Assembly: GCA_021323835.1 (NCBI GenBank)
Contig: JAJPKI010000124.1
Location: forward strand, 1 to 16,636
Reading direction: 5' to 3'
DNA length: 16,636 nt
Origin: Verrucomicrobiota bacterium
Lineage (GTDB): Bacteria; Verrucomicrobiota; Verrucomicrobiia; Limisphaerales; UBA11358
Within the stretch, counting starts at the first letter, position 1, and each line of letters begins with the position of its first letter. The translations under genes were made by a program, and so were the position numbers. Under the pieces are notes generated by a model. It was not told where the DNA came from, ran no database searches, and saw nothing but the letters and a program-made list of their open reading frames with translations. Of this stretch, positions 14,484 to 16,636 are shown piece after piece.

Positions 14484-15898
14484 ATCGCGTTGCCGTTATT
14501 AACGTCGTCGGCCTGACCGAATCGCTCATCGGCGAGCATACGCCTCGCATCGCGGAATTTCAAAAACGCGGCGCGCACGCAAATATTTCACCTGCATTTC
14601 CCGCCGTCACCTGCTCCGCGCAATCCAATTATTTCACCGGCCAATTGCCGTCGCAGCACGGCATTGTAGGCAATGGCTGGTTCAATCGCGAACTCGCCGA
14701 AGTCCAATTCTGGAAGCAGTCGAATCATTTAGTGCAGCAACCGAAAATTTGGGACGAATTGCGTTCGCGTGATTCCAAATTTACCGTCGCAAATTGTTTT
14801 TGGTGGTTCAACATGTATTCGAGCGCGGATTATTCCATCACGCCGCGACCGATATACAAAGCCGACGGCGGAAAGATTTTCGACATTTACTCCTGGCCGT
14901 ATTCCATCCGCGAGGAAATCAAACGCGATTTAGGCGAATTTCCATTTTTCGGATTTTGGGGTCCCACTGCCGGAATCAAAACACCGCAAGGTCCGGCTGA
15001 TTGTGCGACGCGATGGATTGCCGAAGCCGCCAAATGGATTGAAAATAAATTCGCGCCGACGTTGAATCTGATTTACCTGCCGCATTTGGATTATAATTTG
15101 CAGCGGCACGGAACTTACGATGTCTCTGGCAAATTGAATTCAAAAATAATTCCTGACTTGCAGGCAATTGATTCCATCGTCGGCGACCTTATTAAATATT
15201 TCAGCGCGCGCGGCTTGCAAATTATTTTGCTTTCCGAATACGGCATCACAAATGTTGAAACGCCGATTCATTTGAACCGTTTATTCCGGCAAAAAGGCTG
15301 GCTTGCCATCAAAGACGAACTCGGCGCGGAAATTCTCGACGCGGGGGCGAGCAAAGTTTTTGCCGTGGCCGACCATCAAATCGCGCACATTTATTTGAAC
15401 GACCGTTCGCTCGAATCGAAAGTGCGCGACGTTTTGGAAAAACAAGTTGAGGTGGACGTGACCGTCCTCGGCGCGAAAGAAAAATCGGAAATGGGCATTG
15501 ACCATCCGCGCGCGGGCGACCTCATCGCTGTCGCGCCGGAGAACGCGTGGTTCACTTATTATTACTGGCTCGACGACGCGCGCGCGCCGGATTTTGCGCG
15601 CACGGTGGACATCCATCGCAAGCCGGGCTACGACCCGGTGGAATTATTTCTCGACCCGAAGATTCCGCTGCCAAAATTAAAAATCGCGTGGCGGTTGCTG
15701 CAAAAGAAAATGGGAGTGCGAATGTTGATGGATGTGATTCCGCTCGACGCAAATCTGGTGAAAGGCTCGCACGGCCGGCGGCCGGCGAACAGAATGGATT
15801 GGCCGGTCATCATCAGCGAACGGGCGGAACTTTTGGCCGCGAAGGAAATTGAATCAACGGATGTTTATCAAATCTTACTAAAGCAGATTTCAGGGTGA
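14471..15898 (+). CDS. eboF: EboF: nucleotide pyrophosphatase/phosphodiesterase-like protein
   Basis: This 475-residue protein of the alkaline phosphatase superfamily resembles EboF through conserved blocks: VINVVGLTESLIGEHTP, FPAVTCSAQSNYFTG (43-57, Thr47 at the nucleophile position), PKIWDEL, NCFWWFNMYSSADYSITPRP, IYLPHLDYNLQR (201-212), LLSEYGIT, AWFTYYYWLDD and RTVDIHRKPGYDPVELF. No signal peptide is seen, so it is probably cytoplasmic. Compared with classical NPP enzymes, the first metal-binding Asp (DGL) is Val13 in VVGL and the SDHGM motif reads SEYGI, so metal binding must differ. The ATG at 14480 (MNRVAVINV...) would give an ATGA overlap with eboD and is an equally good start. The gene ends convergent with the pilin-like gene, overlapping it by 9 bases. 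Confidence 0.87.
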   Translation: MPKMNRVAVINVVGLTESLIGEHTPRIAEFQKRGAHANISPAFPAVTCSAQSNYFTGQLPSQHGIVGNGWFNRELAEVQFWKQSNHLVQQPKIWDELRSRDSKFTVANCFWWFNMYSSADYSITPRPIYKADGGKIFDIYSWPYSIREEIKRDLGEFPFFGFWGPTAGIKTPQGPADCATRWIAEAAKWIENKFAPTLNLIYLPHLDYNLQRHGTYDVSGKLNSKIIPDLQAIDSIVGDLIKYFSARGLQIILLSEYGITNVETPIHLNRLFRQKGWLAIKDELGAEILDAGASKVFAVADHQIAHIYLNDRSLESKVRDVLEKQVEVDVTVLGAKEKSEMGIDHPRAGDLIAVAPENAWFTYYYWLDDARAPDFARTVDIHRKPGYDPVELFLDPKIPLPKLKIAWRLLQKKMGVRMLMDVIPLDANLVKGSHGRRPANRMDWPVIISERAELLAAKEIESTDVYQILLKQISG

Positions 15899-16261
15899 AT
15901 TAGTCCCAAGCAAATCACCGTGAAAGGAGCACATCACATTTTCTCCAACACGACCAATGGTGTAAGTGCCACCCTGCGGACATTTTGGAAGATTTCCATT
16001 TGAATCCAATTTCACATAAGGTTTGATATCATTTTCAGTGGCAACGGTTCCATTTGTTTTCCCACTTTCCAATGCCCATTCCTGTTTTGCTGCATCAAAT
16101 TGACGCAGGTTATTTCGGCAAACGCCAACTGGGTTAACACTGCTGCGCACTCGAATCATATTTGGAATTACGATAGCCAATACAATGGCGGTGCACATGC
16201 ATACTATCGTTACGAAAGCTAATTTCAGTGCGAACGAAGTTTCTTTATCTGATTCACTCAC
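15890..16261 (-). CDS. Small membrane-anchored pilin-like protein
   Basis: The 123-residue protein has an N-terminal hydrophobic helix (about 11-35, FALKLAFVTIVCMCTAIVLAIVIPNMI) and a short extracytoplasmic domain with CRNNLRQFDAAKQEWALE (48-65), NDIKPYVKL, then LPKCPQGGTYTIGRVGE and CSFHG. This is the layout of type II secretion or pseudopilin-like proteins common in Verrucomicrobiota. Cys48, Cys94 and Cys111 recur in that family. There is no canonical prepilin peptidase site (G followed by FxxxE) at the helix start, so it may stay uncleaved as an anchored protein. The start is GTG; an upstream in-frame TGA with no ATG in between limits the choice. The 3' end overlaps that of eboF by 9 bases. 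The role is unknown. Confidence 0.75.
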   Translation of the reverse strand: MSESDKETSFALKLAFVTIVCMCTAIVLAIVIPNMIRVRSSVNPVGVCRNNLRQFDAAKQEWALESGKTNGTVATENDIKPYVKLDSNGNLPKCPQGGTYTIGRVGENVMCSFHGDLLGTNSP

Positions 16262-16300
16262 AATTAAATCAACACCGGCTCACTAACTTCGTTTCGGCAA

Positions 16301-16636
16301 TTACCGTCTCCGTCTCGCCGGACCGAAATGGTAACCGCCGTGGACGCGGACGCCGCGGGCTTTGCCGGGAAAGCCGCCAGGCTTGCCGGATTTATTTTCG
16401 TCGAAGAGTGAAGTGTATTTGTAATCGAAATTTTCCAGTTTCACGCGCTCGATTTTTTTGCTGATGAAGCGCTCGATGGAATAAACATGGCTGGCGTCTT
16501 CGGCCGTCATAATCGTGAACGCGTCGCCGGTGGCTTCAGCGCGGCCGGTGCGTCCGATGCGATGGATGTAATCCTCGGGATGCTGCGGCACGTCGTAATT
16601 GATGACGTGGCTGACGTCGGCGATGTCGAGGCCGCG
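16301..16636 (-). CDS. DEAD-box ATP-dependent RNA helicase, C-terminal part (5' end outside window)
   Basis: The frame stays open to the window edge, so the start and the N-terminal ATPase domain are missing. The visible 111 residues contain helicase motif V (RGLDIADVSHVINYDVP) and motif VI (HRIGRTGRA), then a short linker and a basic, glycine-rich tail ending GPARRRR that probably binds RNA. The arrangement resembles the RhlE-type group of bacterial DEAD-box proteins, which act in ribosome assembly, RNA decay or cold adaptation, but the part seen is too short to name the member. The gene stops 39 bases before the pilin-like gene on the same strand. Confidence 0.92.
   Translation of the reverse strand, partial: RGLDIADVSHVINYDVPQHPEDYIHRIGRTGRAEATGDAFTIMTAEDASHVYSIERFISKKIERVKLENFDYKYTSLFDENKSGKPGGFPGKARGVRVHGGYHFGPARRRR

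Overview
The window looks like chromosomal DNA from a member of the Verrucomicrobiota or a close relative. That placement is an inference from three things: the small membrane-anchored pilin-like protein with the CRNNLRQ / KCPQGGTY layout that is abundant in that phylum, the mixed base composition, and start sites that lack clear Shine-Dalgarno sequences. Coding density is very high. There is no rRNA, tRNA, CRISPR array or insertion sequence, and no gene-free stretch over 300 bases. Genes often meet by 4-base ATGA stop/start overlaps (hemE-hemN, the membrane protein-DUF3106 pair, lgt-miaA and probably eboD-eboF).

Layout. The left edge holds the 3' end of a DUF4142 gene with a strong intrinsic terminator. 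It converges on hemE-hemN, two haem steps (uroporphyrinogen decarboxylation and oxygen-independent coproporphyrinogen oxidation). Divergent from hemE runs a plus-strand series: a one-helix membrane protein, a secreted DUF3106 protein, lgt (lipoprotein maturation) and miaA (tRNA A37 isopentenylation). An imperfect 25-base inverted repeat separates miaA from a convergent minus-strand series, which in transcription order is ruvB, a half-length carB, a DNA methyltransferase, a PmeII-like restriction endonuclease and a DUF2007 protein. The restriction-modification pair is clearly more AT-rich than its neighbours and sits where the second half of carB might have been expected, so it is a probable acquired island.

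Divergent from ruvB is a long, sequence-divergent membrane pyrophosphatase (hppA), followed by two genes recognised as EboD (3-dehydroquinate-synthase-like sugar phosphate cyclase) and EboF (nucleotide-pyrophosphatase-like). These belong to the six-gene ebo/EDB cluster known from cyanobacteria, Pseudomonas, Bacteroidetes and eustigmatophyte plastids. The other four ebo genes are absent here, and the pair stands next to hppA. The right edge has the convergent pilin-like gene and the C-terminal part of a DEAD-box RNA helicase.

The most unusual content is the partial ebo cluster beside a divergent proton/sodium pyrophosphatase, the half-length CarB followed directly by a restriction-modification system, and the altered metal-ligand motifs of EboF. 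All family assignments were made by reading motifs without database searches.
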